Below, one piece after another: positions 63,839 to 64,000 of a stretch of 64,000 nt of DNA (position 1 is its first letter; every line of letters begins with the position of its first letter). The position numbers and the translations under genes are program-made. The stretch is from Psychrobacter glacincola (GTDB taxonomy: Bacteria > Pseudomonadota > Gammaproteobacteria > Pseudomonadales > Moraxellaceae), in NCBI RefSeq assembly GCF_904846215.1, contig NZ_CAJGZK010000012.1:28836-92835 (forward strand), written 5' to 3'. The notes under the pieces are model-generated. The model saw nothing but the letters and a program-made list of their open reading frames with translations. It did not search any database and was not told the DNA's origin.

Positions 63839-64000
63839 TATGTAGTCAGTTTACAAATACAGCACATATCCTGAAATAACTTATCCAAATTATTCTCCAT
63901 CTAACCTTGGCATAGAAACTTCGCTTATGCTCACTTTTTTTCAATGGGGTTTAGATTAGGGCTGTAGGGTGGCAGCCATAGAATACGATGGCCATACCTG
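63839..64000 (-). pseudogene. Degenerate IS630-family transposase, 3' fragment
   Basis: Read on the minus strand from the window edge: RILWLPPYSPNLNPIEKK, then a stop in place of Trp, another stop two codons later, AKFLCQG, a third stop in place of Trp, and MENNLDKLFQDMC, ending in TAG at about 63839. PPYSPxLNPIE is the catalytic-Glu motif of IS630/Tc1-mariner transposases. At least three premature stops show it is dead. The gene continues beyond the window. Confidence 0.85.

Overview
The window looks like a chromosomal segment of a Psychrobacter-type gammaproteobacterium (family Moraxellaceae). I infer this from the gene content (a Moraxella Lip1/PETase-type esterase, the gspHIJK pseudopilin block, Hfq with a long Gly/Arg/Phe-rich tail, a carboxynorspermidine pathway), the moderate GC content and the many copies of one short intergenic palindromic element. 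No database search was possible; identities rest on motifs, length and gene order.

Layout. 1-4.4 kb: the tail of a TatD-like gene, a TetR regulator, and the type II secretion minor pseudopilin operon gspH-I-J-K. 4.5-8 kb (minus strand): a FabR-like TetR regulator, dgt and ychF. 8-12.4 kb: an NsrR-type regulator with an unusual insertion, an ankyrin lipoprotein, decayed gene remnants, a small helical-repeat protein, and a secreted PETase-like hydrolase. 12.8-25.3 kb: an MFS transporter, two acyl-CoA synthetases, then a valine/propionate catabolic cluster (mmsA, acyl-CoA dehydrogenase, a broken enoyl-CoA hydratase, 3-hydroxyisobutyryl-CoA hydrolase, mmsB) closed by a convergent IclR regulator. 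25.9-43 kb: mixed housekeeping genes (YfaZ-like porin, phosphopantetheinyl transferase, pal, pepN, aroG, lpxB, rnhB, a CAP-domain lipoprotein, a DUF924 protein, two polyamine genes, a UDG-like protein, PhzF, YnfA, a 40-residue basic protein). 43.2-48.5 kb: queD-tsaE-mutL-miaA-hfq. 49-52.7 kb: the Kdo/LPS transport block kdsD-kdsC-lptC-lptA-lptB. 53-58.3 kb: radA, rlpA, rluF, an SRPBCC protein and a DUF1244 protein. 58.5-64 kb: a mobile region with an IS3-family element that truncates a tyrosine recombinase, a TM2-domain protein, a second IS3-family element, and a degenerate IS630-type transposase at the right edge.

The most distinctive signal is a dispersed element of about 140 bp with TATAGTCA/TGACTATA ends, an inner inverted repeat of about 20 bp and a conserved asymmetric core. 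It has ten complete or near-complete copies and four fragments here, in two subfamilies (A and B), with one A/B chimera. Several copies lie between convergent genes, one interrupts gene remnants, and one fragment ends exactly at an IS. It looks like a MITE, possibly mobilised by an IS630-type transposase. Other notable points are the PETase-like enzyme, the internally deleted hydratase in an otherwise intact valine pathway, an NsrR whose cluster cysteines are split by about 44 residues, and a pseudogene whose frame is restored by removing an 11-bp tandem duplication.
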